NCBI RefSeq assembly: GCF_030445035.2
Contig: NC_080680.1
Coordinates: forward strand, 50,171,212-50,235,211
Direction of reading: 5' to 3'
Source: Dasypus novemcinctus
Taxonomy: Eukaryota > Chordata > Mammalia > Cingulata > Dasypodidae
DNA: 64,000 nucleotides
In this document: positions 59,901-64,000 of the stretch, in pieces
Numbering within the stretch: the first letter of the stretch is position 1
How the letters are laid out: the number at the start of each line of letters is the position of its first letter
Notes under the pieces: model-generated
Database searches by the model: none
The model's input: the letters and a program-made list of their open reading frames with translations, nothing else
What the model was told of the DNA's origin: nothing
Position numbers and translations under genes: made by a program

Positions 59901-62683
59901 ATCCAGACACTGTTCAAACTAGTGTCTGATCAGAAACCATCAGGCAGGAGCACCAGGAATCTGCTTTCTTGATGCAAAAACATTTGCTCAAATTAATAAA
60001 AATAAAGTCTAGAGATTTAGAATCATGCAGAAAACTGCAACCCAGTGACCAGTCCTCCAAGGCTCTGTCCTGGTGACAGGGGAGCAAGACCTTCTTTAGC
60101 CGACAAGAGGGCCATGTGCTCTGCCAACTTTTTAGCCATCAGGCCTTGAACCAAGCCCCACAGCCTCTCATTCCCTCTCCTATTGGTCCTCCATACTATT
60201 GTTAGGAACATCAAACAAAATAAAGCCTGGAGAGTGCTTTGTAATTTCTGAAATATTATATAAATACAAGGTAACGTGATTATTAGATTTCATTGGGAAA
60301 AAATGCTGGAAAAGAGAAATAAAACATCTTGTTTGGAATATGTGAGACCATTGTTTAAGAAATTTTATTGTTTTTATTCCAATTCACCCATTATACCTCT
60401 CTTCTTGCAAAAATAAAGAGGGTTCGTTCTTTCTTATCCTTTGCCCCATTCTTAGGACCTCCAGTATTATTCTGTAGTATAAATGGGGTGTGAAAGACTG
60501 CTCTGCTATGGAGTCATGTAGTTGTTTATGACTGATATTTTCTTACCTTTATCATATTTCTACACTCCAATTTTACTTTTTGTACAAGAAGTCGTATTCT
60601 GTTATATTTGAATTACTTGGGTTACAAGGCACCATTGTGAATTTACACAAACTAGATACTTACTTCACAGTAATAGAACCTGAATATCTTGAGTAGCCCT
60701 TTAGTAACGATATTTGAGAATAACTCTGACAGATGGAAGAAATCAGTTTAATATTAAAAAGGTATGAGCACTTACACATAGTAGAATCTGATGGGGATGG
60801 TAGAGAATGTTAGAATTAAACAAAAAATAAAAATTATATAACATTTTAGTAGAAGTATAGGCTCACTATCTCCAAGTACATAAAACACTTTTTAAAAAAT
60901 TATGTCTTTGCCTAGACTTTATTAAAAAATTTTAGTGGAATATATTAGCTATATGTGACTGGATAGAGGTAATGTGCAGAAGGCATCTTTAAGAACTAAG
61001 CCATTCTTCCTGAAGGCCTATATCCTTACAATATTATTTTTATTAACACAATTTTTCCCCCAATAAATAGTAAAAAGGTTGTTTTATCCTTTTCAGCCAA
61101 AGGGCTTGTCAAACAATTCACATATTTTTAAAGAATACTCCTTCCCTTTTGGAGATGAAACTTGATCCTAATTACAAGGTTAATTCTCGGTTCTTTTTTG
61201 TTTTATATATTTGCTGGGGATGGACTCATGTCCCCCTCAAAGGTTTATTCATGTCCTAGACTCTGACCCTGTGGGTGTGAACCACTTATAAAGAGGACCT
61301 GTGAAGATGTTATTAGTTAGGGTGCACCCAAATTGGATGATGGGGGGCCTTCATCCAACGTGGATAATGTCCTTTTATGCAAAGCAAATTAGACACAGAA
61401 GTCACTGGAAGCCGGAAGAGTAAGGAGAAAGCGCCACGATGTGCATTGCCATGTGAACAGAAAAGTCAAGGACCAAGGATTGTCAGCCAGCCAGAACATA
61501 TGTTATCTTGAGAGGAAGCGAGCCTTCTAGCCTCTGAAACTGCAAACCAATAAATTTGTGTTGTTAAGCCAATCCATTGTAGGGTATTTGTTTTAGCAGC
61601 CGGGAAATGAAAACAATATTTATGGCCATAAACACAATTAATTATGTGTTTACCTATTAGCTTATTTTCATCCCAAACTGAGAATAGCAATGGATCATAG
61701 GTGTGTATTGTCTCCCGGGGACCCTGATTATTCATCTACATAAAATCCTTCCTACTGAAAAAGATCATCCATATCATTTAGGAGGGTATTTACTGTCCCA
61801 GAGCATCAAGAAGTTACAAAGAGAACATCCAGTTAGGAACAATTTAGCTTTCTCTTTCCCCACAAATTCCCCGACAAGCAAACCAAAAGCTCTCCACGGT
61901 CCTTACCTGCAGTGCACAACCATTGGCCCTGCATCCGGGGGGTTACAGGTTTTGACTCTCCTTAAGAAAGCTAGGAAAGGTGTAGGATGTTCTGGAACAC
62001 CATGATCAGGCCAGGCCGTGAACTGGAATTGTCTCACTTCTCTCTTCTCACTTGAACCATTCTGTAGAGTAGGAACATTGGCTGAAAGTCTGCTTTCCTA
62101 GCCTCAGTTTCAAATGATGAATAAAGAAGAAGGGGTAACACTGAAATGTGCTATCTTAATTCCTTCCCTACACTATATCCTCTGGGAAGGTACATTCTTT
62201 GGAGATATAAACCAAAGTTATTTGTAAATGACAACTATTTGCTTCGGAAGAGAAAATTCTTAGAGGAGAAGGATTGCATTTTTAGGTTTAACTATCAGGA
62301 GGGTTCCTATTCCATGGAACTAGTTCTTCTTCATCTATTCCTCATTTGCTAAAACGTTCATTCAGAGCAAGAGTTCCCTATTTACTTGTAAATTGTCAGG
62401 TGGAGAAAAATGGTTGAGCCATAATGGAAGAATTATTTCATTCTTCGCTGTTGCCAGTGGGATCAAGATTTAATTGCAACCTTAAGAGACTTGATTCCTC
62501 AAAAGCAACTTTCTTAAGTAATGGAGAGAGAAGAAGGAAGGGGGATAAAAGAGAAAAGCCAACCTTGTAAAGTGCAAATGTTCGGACACAATACGTGGCC
62601 AGCTCCACAGTGTCAAGCAGTGTCACTTGGACCAGGCCGTGGGTTTCTGTGCCTCTGCTAGGCCAATACTGGTCACACTTCAC
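20892..62683 (-). CDS. PTPRD: Receptor-type tyrosine-protein phosphatase delta, C-terminal part (partial gene, 9 exons)
   Basis: The joined exons (62564-62683, 61907-62061, 31753-32038, 31170-31348, 30435-30561, 29091-29216, 25867-26021, 22879-23014, 20892-20960, all on the complement) give one open frame of 450 codons plus TAG. The product is the cytoplasmic half of a type IIA (LAR-family) receptor phosphatase. In this family, Ig/FN3 ectodomains bind synaptic organisers and the inner D1 domain dephosphorylates tyrosine. In window residue numbers, D1 has WPD at 57-59 and the [11 protein letters not shown] loop with Cys91 and Arg97. D2 covers about 188-440, with KNRL at 210-213, WPE at 346-348 and Cys382. 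The C-terminus is [14 protein letters not shown] is preferred over PTPRS and PTPRF because of linker residues such as [20 protein letters not shown] and IEAGENVTG; this paralogue choice rests on memory. No frameshift or internal stop is seen. The upstream exons lie outside the window. Confidence 0.93.
22435..22655 (-). repeat. MIR-like SINE fragment
   Basis: Reversed MIR blocks: 'ttatgtgccatgcactgagc', 'acataatctcaagtaatttc' and 'atccctatttagagaggg'. It is interrupted at its end by a small L1 insertion. Confidence 0.5.
22656..22730 (+). mobile_element. Heavily 5'-truncated L1 3' end (about 75 bp)
   Basis: The G-rich start, 'tatatggggacctcatattt', 'gaatgtaatataaataaaat' and an A-rich end resemble the last bases of an L1 3' UTR. 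A 12-bp duplication 'aaaaatattaaa' lies on both sides (near 22643 and 22725), the mark of LINE-type insertion. Confidence 0.55.
22879..23014 (-). CDS. PTPRD: PTPRD exon: D2 P-loop end
   Basis: This exon is 136 nt: one base completing the split Ser, then 45 codons. It starts [20 protein letters not shown] and ends QRPAMVQTE (window residues 384-428). The acceptor is TGTGGCAG and the donor is GAG then GTGAGA. The D2 P-loop keeps the Arg (residue 388) and is sequence-intact, so the loss of D2 activity is expected from the other two loops. Confidence 0.95.
23015..25866 (-). other. PTPRD: PTPRD intron within the D2 P-loop codon (2852 bp)
   Basis: This phase-2 intron splits the Ser of D2 HCSAG. 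The donor is GTGAGT and the acceptor TGGCAG. It holds a MIR-like fragment near 24935-25070 and a 14-15 bp T-run at about 23667-23681. No gene is seen. Confidence 0.85.
24935..25070 (-). repeat. MIR-like SINE fragment
   Basis: Reversed MIR blocks 'aaaatggaggttcagagaga', 'ccctaatgctacagagg' and 'aagttcaagtctaatattt' are in order but diverged. Confidence 0.4.
25867..26021 (-). CDS. PTPRD: PTPRD exon: D2 WPE loop and D2 cysteine
   Basis: This exon is 155 nt: 51 codons plus two bases. It runs from [20 protein letters not shown] to GPISVHC followed by AG. The general-acid Asp of active PTPs is Glu here (WPE, window residues 346-348), while the Cys (residue 382) is kept. The acceptor is TTTACAG and the donor is AG then GTGAGT. 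Together with KNRL in the earlier exon, this marks D2 as the low-activity regulatory domain typical of the family. Confidence 0.95.
26022..29090 (-). other. PTPRD: PTPRD intron (3069 bp), nothing else recognised
   Basis: The donor is GTAAGT (complement of 29085-29090) and the acceptor TTTACAG. An oligo-T/G stretch lies at 26108-26131. I see no clear repeat family and no other gene. Confidence 0.85.
29091..29216 (-). CDS. PTPRD: PTPRD exon: D2 central sheet
   Basis: This exon is 126 nt, 42 whole codons, phase 0 at both ends. It starts [20 protein letters not shown] and ends REFKVTDAR (window residues 290-331). The acceptor is TTTTAG and the donor is AGG then GTAAGT. Its length and placement mirror the D1 exon at 62564-62683. 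Confidence 0.95.
29383..29505 (+). repeat. L2 LINE 3' end
   Basis: The L2 tail is well preserved: 'gaatgtaagctccctgaaga', 'ggcacatagttcctggcata', 'tagtaggtgtttaataca'. Confidence 0.6.
29645..29770 (-). repeat. MIR-like SINE fragment
   Basis: Reversed MIR blocks 'gctgaggaaaccagggccca', 'gtgacttggtaaagctccac' are followed by a diverged head. Confidence 0.45.
30435..30561 (-). CDS. PTPRD: PTPRD exon: D2 core, QGP motif
   Basis: This exon is 127 nt: one base completing Arg, then 42 codons. It starts [20 protein letters not shown] and ends [10 protein letters not shown]. The TQGP and DFWRMLWE motifs are standard PTP-domain core elements (window residues 248-289). The acceptor ends ATCCAG and the donor is AGA then GTGAGT, close to consensus. 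Confidence 0.95.
30562..31169 (-). other. PTPRD: PTPRD intron (608 bp)
   Basis: It joins the split Arg codon (AG then A). The donor GTATAC is weak and the acceptor is ATCCAG. No repeat or gene is recognised inside. Confidence 0.85.
31170..31348 (-). CDS. PTPRD: PTPRD exon: start of D2 with KNRL loop
   Basis: This exon is 179 nt: 59 codons plus two bases of a split Arg. It encodes [12 protein letters not shown] through [18 protein letters not shown] to [13 protein letters not shown]. In active PTP domains the substrate-recognition loop reads KNRY. Here it is KNRL (window residues 210-213), the D2 signature of this family. The acceptor is ATAACAG. The donor is AG then GTATAC, which is weak. 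The exon is separated by 404 bp from the preceding exon and 608 bp from the next. Confidence 0.95.
31349..31752 (-). other. PTPRD: PTPRD intron (404 bp)
   Basis: The donor is GTATGG and the acceptor ATAACAG; phase 0. Nothing else is recognised inside. Confidence 0.85.
31753..32038 (-). CDS. PTPRD: PTPRD exon: D1 P-loop end, D1 C-terminus and D1-D2 linker
   Basis: This exon is 286 nt: one base completing the split Ser, then 95 codons. It starts [20 protein letters not shown], which supplies the P-loop Arg (window residue 97). It passes through YMVQTEDQY, the usual end of a PTP domain, and the linker [17 protein letters not shown], then ends TGMELEFK. The acceptor is CTTATAG and the donor is AAG then GTATGG. 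This exon carries the residues I used most to separate PTPRD from PTPRS and PTPRF. Confidence 0.95.
33801..34217 (+). mobile_element. Armadillo tRNA-derived SINE (DAS-SINE type), copy 3
   Basis: The tRNA-like head ('cggttcaaactccaggcc' B-box region near 33858), shared body, G-rich block and 'aataaataaataaa' tail are all present. The target duplication is short and imperfect (33791-33800 and 34218-34227, 8 of 10 identical). Confidence 0.95.
34680..34750 (+). repeat. L2 LINE 3' end fragment
   Basis: The tail pattern is clear: 'ccctgtaccaagtatgcagt', 'aagcgctcaataatatttg' and 'gaatgaatgaatga'. Confidence 0.55.
35660..35830 (+). repeat. MIR-like SINE fragment
   Basis: Forward MIR blocks: 'ggctgtgtgaccttaagaaa', 'gtcacttaccttccagtttc', 'gtgatgataataattatg', with a diverged end. 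Confidence 0.5.
35926..35947. repeat. Perfect 22-bp palindrome
   Basis: The half-site GATTCTATCTA is followed directly by its exact reverse complement TAGATAGAATC with no spacer. It sits in the large PTPRD intron, outside any repeat I recognise. Confidence 0.9.
36105..36170 (+). repeat. L2-like 3' end fragment
   Basis: Short match to the L2 tail: 'cacagtgctcggtgccaggg' and 'caatcagtaaatgctgattt'. Confidence 0.4.
37200..37620 (-). repeat. L2 LINE fragment, reversed
   Basis: The order fits reversed L2: 'agatatttactgactgccta', 'ccatgtactaagactttgg', 'ttacagtttagtggggga', 'ttttgaaggcagaggatatc', 'gccagagtggctggaatgg'. Confidence 0.5.
38190..38460 (+). repeat. L2 LINE fragment
   Basis: Forward L2 blocks: 'ttcaaaactcacctcaagta', 'tccttaataaattcctcct', 'gagaagcctcttgagggg' and 'cttgtctctaatgtttgac'. 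It is diverged. Confidence 0.4.
40330..40870 (+). repeat. Old L1 3'-end fragment
   Basis: Blocks typical of the last part of old mammalian L1s appear in order: 'gcattgcagcattctttgaa', 'gggaaatggttaaaccata', 'tatggagcagttcaaaagaa', 'ttgcttctgagaagagaat', then an A-rich end. It is non-coding. Confidence 0.5.
42380..42600. mobile_element. hAT-type MER fragment (MER5A-like)
   Basis: 'gagattctgatttagtgga', 'aatgtgcattgccaacaagt', 'gtgatgctgatgtcgttgg' and 'ccacactttgggtaacaag' follow the right half of a common non-autonomous hAT-Charlie element. The same family appears at 45550-45740. The name is from memory. Confidence 0.5.
44790..44870 (-). repeat. L2-like fragment, reversed
   Basis: 'atcaaatatttgagtgccta', 'ttcatgtgtggcatagttct' and 'aggtgagagggatgcaatg' fit reversed L2 tail sequence. 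Confidence 0.4.
45120..45310 (+). repeat. MIR SINE fragment
   Basis: Forward MIR blocks: 'gtgggctttagagattcaaa', 'ctgactcttccacttgcaaa', 'ctgtgtggtattatgtaat', 'ctgttttctcgcctataaa', 'ggttgctgtgaggctatag'. Confidence 0.55.
45550..45740. mobile_element. hAT-type MER fragment (MER5A-like)
   Basis: 'ccagtgttctcaaagtgtgg', 'acatctgggaactttgtaga', 'cagaatcagaaactctgtgg', 'ctgcattttaacaaagacc' run in the order of the common non-autonomous hAT element that is also seen at 42380-42600. Confidence 0.5.
47215..47259. repeat. Three tandem 15-bp units
   Basis: Units 'tttggatttgtaaaa', 'tttgggtttgtaaaa', 'tttggatttgtaaaa' follow one another; the first and third are identical and the middle one differs by one base. 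Confidence 0.9.
47750..47945 (+). repeat. Old L1-like 3' end
   Basis: 'ggggatgggtcatggggatt', 'tctcttcttttgtgtatgtt' and 'tgaaaatgtccgaactaaaa' followed by an A-rich end resemble the 3' end of an old mammalian L1. Confidence 0.4.
49627..49780 (+). repeat. Duplicated segment, copy A
   Basis: This 154-bp stretch aligns without large gaps to 51506-51657 (152 bp). Shared landmarks in order are 'catagattga', 'aaaagaac', 'tggaggtttt' or 'tagaggtttt', 'aaattcat' or 'aaattcac', and 'agagt'. I estimate about 70-75% identity by eye. It may be an unnamed old repeat or a local duplication. Confidence 0.65.
50213..50227. repeat. (GT)n microsatellite, short
   Basis: About seven or eight GT units in a row. 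It lies 20 bp from the CTCF-like site at 50246. Confidence 0.85.
50246..50259 (+). promoter_or_regulatory. Candidate CTCF binding site
   Basis: CCAGCAGATGGCAC matches all 14 positions of the CTCF core CCASYAGRKGGCRS. CTCF sites anchor chromatin loops and insulators. This one lies in the large PTPRD intron, outside any repeat I recognise. A single 14-mer match is weak evidence without occupancy or conservation data. Confidence 0.45.
51234..51260. repeat. GA-rich simple repeat
   Basis: A run of AG units with minor interruptions ('gaaagagagagagagaga'), continuing into purine-rich sequence. Confidence 0.85.
51506..51657 (+). repeat. Duplicated segment, copy B
   Basis: This is the 152-bp partner of 49627-49780, about 1.88 kb away in the same orientation. 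An LTR-like element starts 26 bp after its end, so similarity beyond that point could have been interrupted. Confidence 0.65.
51683..52090 (+). mobile_element. LTR-like element (MaLR-type candidate)
   Basis: It starts TGTGGTAGATTAAATGAGG, like MaLR LTRs. It continues with 'cccatcaagaggtggaatct' and 'cagaaccctgggaccacca', and ends with AATAAA (52019-52024), 'ttcagccactaagttctggg' and 'caggcagcaatggctagc'. The right edge and target duplication could not be fixed. No coding part of a provirus is attached. Confidence 0.55.
52195..52225. repeat. (CAAAC)n simple repeat
   Basis: About four or five CAAAC units in a row. A second, shorter run of the same unit lies near 52586-52606. Confidence 0.8.
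53382..54028 (+). mobile_element. hAT-type MER element interrupted by a SINE
   Basis: The left part (53382-53528) has 'cagtggttctcagctagggg', 'acatttttggttgtcacaat', 'ggtgttgctactggcaact'. The right part (from 53950) has 'ggacagtcccccacaacaa' and 'cccaaatgtcaatagtact'. These are the two halves of one common non-autonomous mammalian hAT element, split by the SINE at 53529-53949. The family name is uncertain. Confidence 0.65.
53529..53949 (+). mobile_element. Armadillo tRNA-derived SINE (DAS-SINE type), copy 4
   Basis: Head with B box 'agttcaaaccctgggcc' near 53586, shared body, G-rich block and A-rich tail are present. The 13-bp target duplication 'aaacattctatga' is perfect (53516-53528 and 53950-53962). 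It sits inside an older hAT element, which gives a clear relative age. Confidence 0.96.
54305..54570 (-). repeat. MIR SINE, reversed, rather complete
   Basis: 'caaacatttattgacttct', 'ttagatgtatcatcttgtt', 'actgatcaggaaattgaggc', 'gtaacttgcccaaggtcatg', 'acagctgggatttgagctg' run in reversed MIR order. Confidence 0.65.
54695..54850 (+). repeat. MIR SINE fragment, forward
   Basis: 'acttactacccaggtgtgca', 'aaagtcacttaacatctcag', 'tctcaagttcttcaccagca', 'gttgtaaggattaaattaaa' fit forward MIR. It lies close to a reversed MIR at 54305-54570. Confidence 0.55.
56440..56600 (+). repeat. L2-like fragment
   Basis: 'gagtcttccctgattatctg', 'cacgttgccatattctagta' and 'catgtgagtctcttctaac' resemble forward L2 sequence. 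It is diverged. Confidence 0.35.
56600..56745 (-). repeat. MIR-like fragment, reversed
   Basis: 'aaggtatactcatttaatca', 'gaacattaagcacagagag' and 'ggtttgcccaaggccaaagt' fit reversed MIR, diverged. Confidence 0.4.
56850..56975 (+). repeat. MIR-like fragment, forward
   Basis: 'tcctggcctgtttcttcttc', 'tgtgaaatggaagaataagg', 'ttcctacctctgaagatgat', 'catgtaaagcacttaaata' run in MIR order. Confidence 0.5.
57700..57960 (-). repeat. L2 LINE fragment, reversed
   Basis: 'gagctggattttgaagcaag', 'acttggtaagagcaggtgg', 'attgtacagggccatgaac' and 'gacttttatctggaaggc' resemble reversed L2. Confidence 0.45.
58174..58204. repeat. Two near-palindromic 15-bp units, 16-bp period
   Basis: 'ttggttatttaacca' occurs twice with one base between copies. 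Each unit is itself close to a palindrome. Confidence 0.85.
58320..58550 (-). repeat. MIR SINE, reversed
   Basis: 'acacactgtactaagctcta', 'ccatccaatccttataaca' type text, 'ctccattttacagaggaaga', 'atagccagtaagtgagagag' follow reversed MIR order. Confidence 0.55.
61212..61615 (+). mobile_element. LTR-like element (MaLR-type solo LTR candidate), 404 bp
   Basis: It starts TGCTGGGGATGGACTCATG and ends GGAAATGAAAACA, so it has TG...CA ends. An exact 5-bp duplication ATATT flanks it (61207-61211 and 61616-61620). 'aactgcaaaccaataaattt' includes AATAAA at 61549-61554, then 'ttgttaagccaatccattg' and 'tatttgttttagcagccgg', a MaLR-like 3' end. It lies 292 bp from the edge of the PTPRD WPD exon. No internal viral genes are attached. 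Confidence 0.75.
61907..62061 (-). CDS. PTPRD: PTPRD exon: D1 WPD loop and catalytic cysteine
   Basis: This exon is 155 nt: 51 codons plus two bases. It starts [21 protein letters not shown] and ends MVVHC followed by AG. It carries the WPD general-acid Asp (window residue 59) and the nucleophilic Cys (residue 91). The acceptor is CTACAG and the donor is AG then GTAAGG. The Ser codon of HCSAG is split after two bases and is completed 29.9 kb away at 32038. The homologous D2 exon 25867-26021 has exactly the same length and phase. An LTR-like element ends about 290 bp away, on the intron side at 61615. Confidence 0.95.
62062..62563 (-). other. PTPRD: PTPRD intron (502 bp)
   Basis: Phase 0 intron with donor GTTGGC (non-consensus beyond GT and +5 G) and acceptor CTACAG. 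Nothing else is recognised. Confidence 0.85.
62564..62683 (-). CDS. PTPRD: PTPRD exon: D1 core, window residues 1-40
   Basis: This exon is 120 nt and encodes 40 residues from [16 protein letters not shown] to FALYK, the beta-sheet part of D1 just before the WPD loop. The acceptor reads TTCTAG then GTG AAG. The donor is AAG followed by GTTGGC, which keeps GT and +5 G but is otherwise far from GTRAGT. Both ends are phase 0. The 502-bp intron that follows leads to the WPD exon. The corresponding D2 exon is 29091-29216 (126 nt, starting EKCHQYWP), which fits the ancient domain duplication. Confidence 0.93.
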
Positions 62684-64000
62684 CTAGAAGAAACAAGTGA
62701 CACATTCAAGGCAGATGCTCATCAATTTCTCTGTTAGCTTTACTTTCAGTTGCTGTTGAAGGAAAACAGCTTTTCTGCATTTCATTTTATGTTGATCTTT
62801 TTCTGGCATGCATTCTTGTTATCCCAATATATGTAAATTATTGTTCTGATGCCAATATAAACCACATTTTTCAAACTGGTAGGAATACTAAGCAGTAACA
62901 GATTCAATTTTCCTGGATAAAAATAAGTTGCAGACTGTTGCTAAGTAAAATAAGGAGAGAGGTATTTGAAACTTCAGAGTACTTGAAAAGAAAACACAAA
63001 TTTGTTCCGGGATAGACCTTATGAATCGCATCAGGAAAGATTATGCTTAAGCATTTAAACAATACGGTGAGAGAGAGTTAGTGCTCATCCATCAAGATCT
63101 AAAAGGCACAAGTGATTCCATCCTGAGCTATCAGAGTTTCCAAATATACATGCTTAAAGTAGAAATAATTTGTAGATCTGTCAAAGCATAATGAACAACA
63201 TAAGCATGCATTTTAAAAAATGCAAGATAAATGGTAATTGTATCCAAAACAAATTAAGGTTGTAAAGTGGGGGGGGGGGGGAAGGGTTGTCTATTCTATA
63301 AAAACTGCTCAGAGGGCCATTAAACTAGCAGTGCCAAGTTTAAATAATTTAAAATTGAATCCTTTAAGATGAATAATCGACCCATTTATATGTAGTGTTG
63401 AGGAAAAGCACATAAAAGGTACTCAACCCAATTAGTCTAATATGCAACAAAGAACAGTTCCAAGACTACAGTAAACCTCAAACTTACTGAATTGTGTGCA
63501 TTGGACATTAAAGAGCAAAGTGAAAAATGACAAACAGCACAGTAATTTCTAGTAAGGCCATATCTCAGATTAAAAGAAAAATGGGAGTAATTCTTAACTG
63601 AGACCAACTGAAAAACATTTCTTTAGGCAAAGAAAAGAAATCTAGTGTGATTTTATATTAGGAAGCATATCTTCTACGTGAAACAGAAGGTATTGAAGGT
63701 CACAAGTTCTGGATTAAAAAAGGCAATAAGGCATTGTTATCACAGACACTAGAAATTTTTAGTCCAGCAAAGAGAATTACTAGATAATTATTTGCTTACA
63801 TGCTAAATATAAATATTAGTAGAATTGTATGAAGAATGTAATTTTATGTTTCATAGCTATAGGATCAGGTTTTTCCTAATCAGATACTAGGCCTGCTAAA
63901 AAGGAAGAGGTTTTATCCTCTACACAATTTCCTAGACTAGAAAAAGGAGAAAAACACTTTAATGTACTGTTGTATATAACAGGCCATAAATTGAACTCAT
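62684..64000 (-). other. PTPRD: PTPRD intron, continues beyond the window
   Basis: It ends at acceptor TTCTAG before the exon at 62564-62683. No further coding exon of D1 (the part with MTKLEERSR) was found up to the edge. A run of 13 G lies at 63269-63281. No repeat family is recognised. Confidence 0.8.

Larger units (their letters stand above)
32039..61906 (-). other. PTPRD: PTPRD large intron (29,868 bp) inside the D1 P-loop codon
   Basis: This phase-2 intron has donor GTAAGG (complement of 61901-61906) and acceptor CTTATAG. It splits the Ser codon next to the catalytic Cys of D1. It carries two SINEs, two LTR-like elements, three hAT-like MERs, L1/L2/MIR fragments and a CTCF-like motif, listed separately. 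No convincing exon or RNA gene was found in it. The stretches 32039-33790, 38460-40330, 42600-44790, 46000-47200, 48000-49600, 52230-53380, 54850-56400 and 58560-61200 hold nothing I recognise. Confidence 0.9.

Noticed and set aside
20892..62683. Assignment of the gene to PTPRS or PTPRF
   Set aside because: D2 is nearly identical among paralogues. The D1-D2 linker residues ([27 protein letters not shown]) fit my recollection of PTPRD better than PTPRS (PEKTVDVYGHV, MRSQRNY) or PTPRF.
1..64000. CRISPR arrays, bacterial operons, phage or plasmid features
   Set aside because: No regularly spaced repeats and no prokaryotic gene layout. The sequence is plainly mammalian nuclear DNA.

Overview
This is vertebrate nuclear DNA, almost certainly from an armadillo (Xenarthra, Cingulata, Dasypus-like). 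It is AT-rich, has no operons, and carries consensus GT-AG split exons. It is full of ancient mammalian interspersed repeats (MIR, L2, old L1, hAT-type MERs, MaLR-like LTRs). Four copies of a ~420 bp tRNA-headed SINE match the armadillo DAS-SINE type, and this is the main taxonomic clue.

The only protein-coding host gene I can support lies on the minus strand: the 3' end of a LAR-family (type IIA) receptor protein tyrosine phosphatase, best matched to PTPRD. Nine coding exons are present, in transcript order 62564-62683, 61907-62061, 31753-32038, 31170-31348, 30435-30561, 29091-29216, 25867-26021, 22879-23014 and 20892-20960. They join in frame to 450 codons plus a stop. They encode the C-terminal half of phosphatase domain D1 (WPD loop and catalytic P-loop), the D1-D2 linker, the whole of D2, and the family's C-terminal tail. 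The earlier exons (start of D1, transmembrane segment, FN3 and Ig domains) lie beyond the right edge. The 3' UTR runs from 20891 down to about 17245 and ends at a good AATAAA signal.

Layout: 1-17244 is downstream intergenic DNA. It holds an LTR-like element with a 5-bp target duplication, two SINEs, a 45-bp tandem duplication, an old minus-strand L1, and a near-full-length but dead plus-strand L1 at 9484-15243. 17245-20891 is the 3' UTR, with no obvious transposon. 20892-32038 holds the seven D2-side exons. 32039-61906 is one 29.9 kb intron that splits the D1 catalytic loop codon and carries most of the window's repeats. 61907-62683 holds the two D1 exons, and 62684-64000 is intron.

I found no new biological system. 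The observations most worth checking are: the matching phase-2 introns through both catalytic loops; the two-residue signature that marks D2 as a pseudophosphatase; a perfect CTCF-core match in the big intron; a 154/152-bp duplicated segment at 49627 and 51506; a perfect 22-bp palindrome at 35926; and well-bounded LTR and SINE insertions usable as phylogenetic markers. Repeat family names are from memory of consensus patterns and were not checked against a database.
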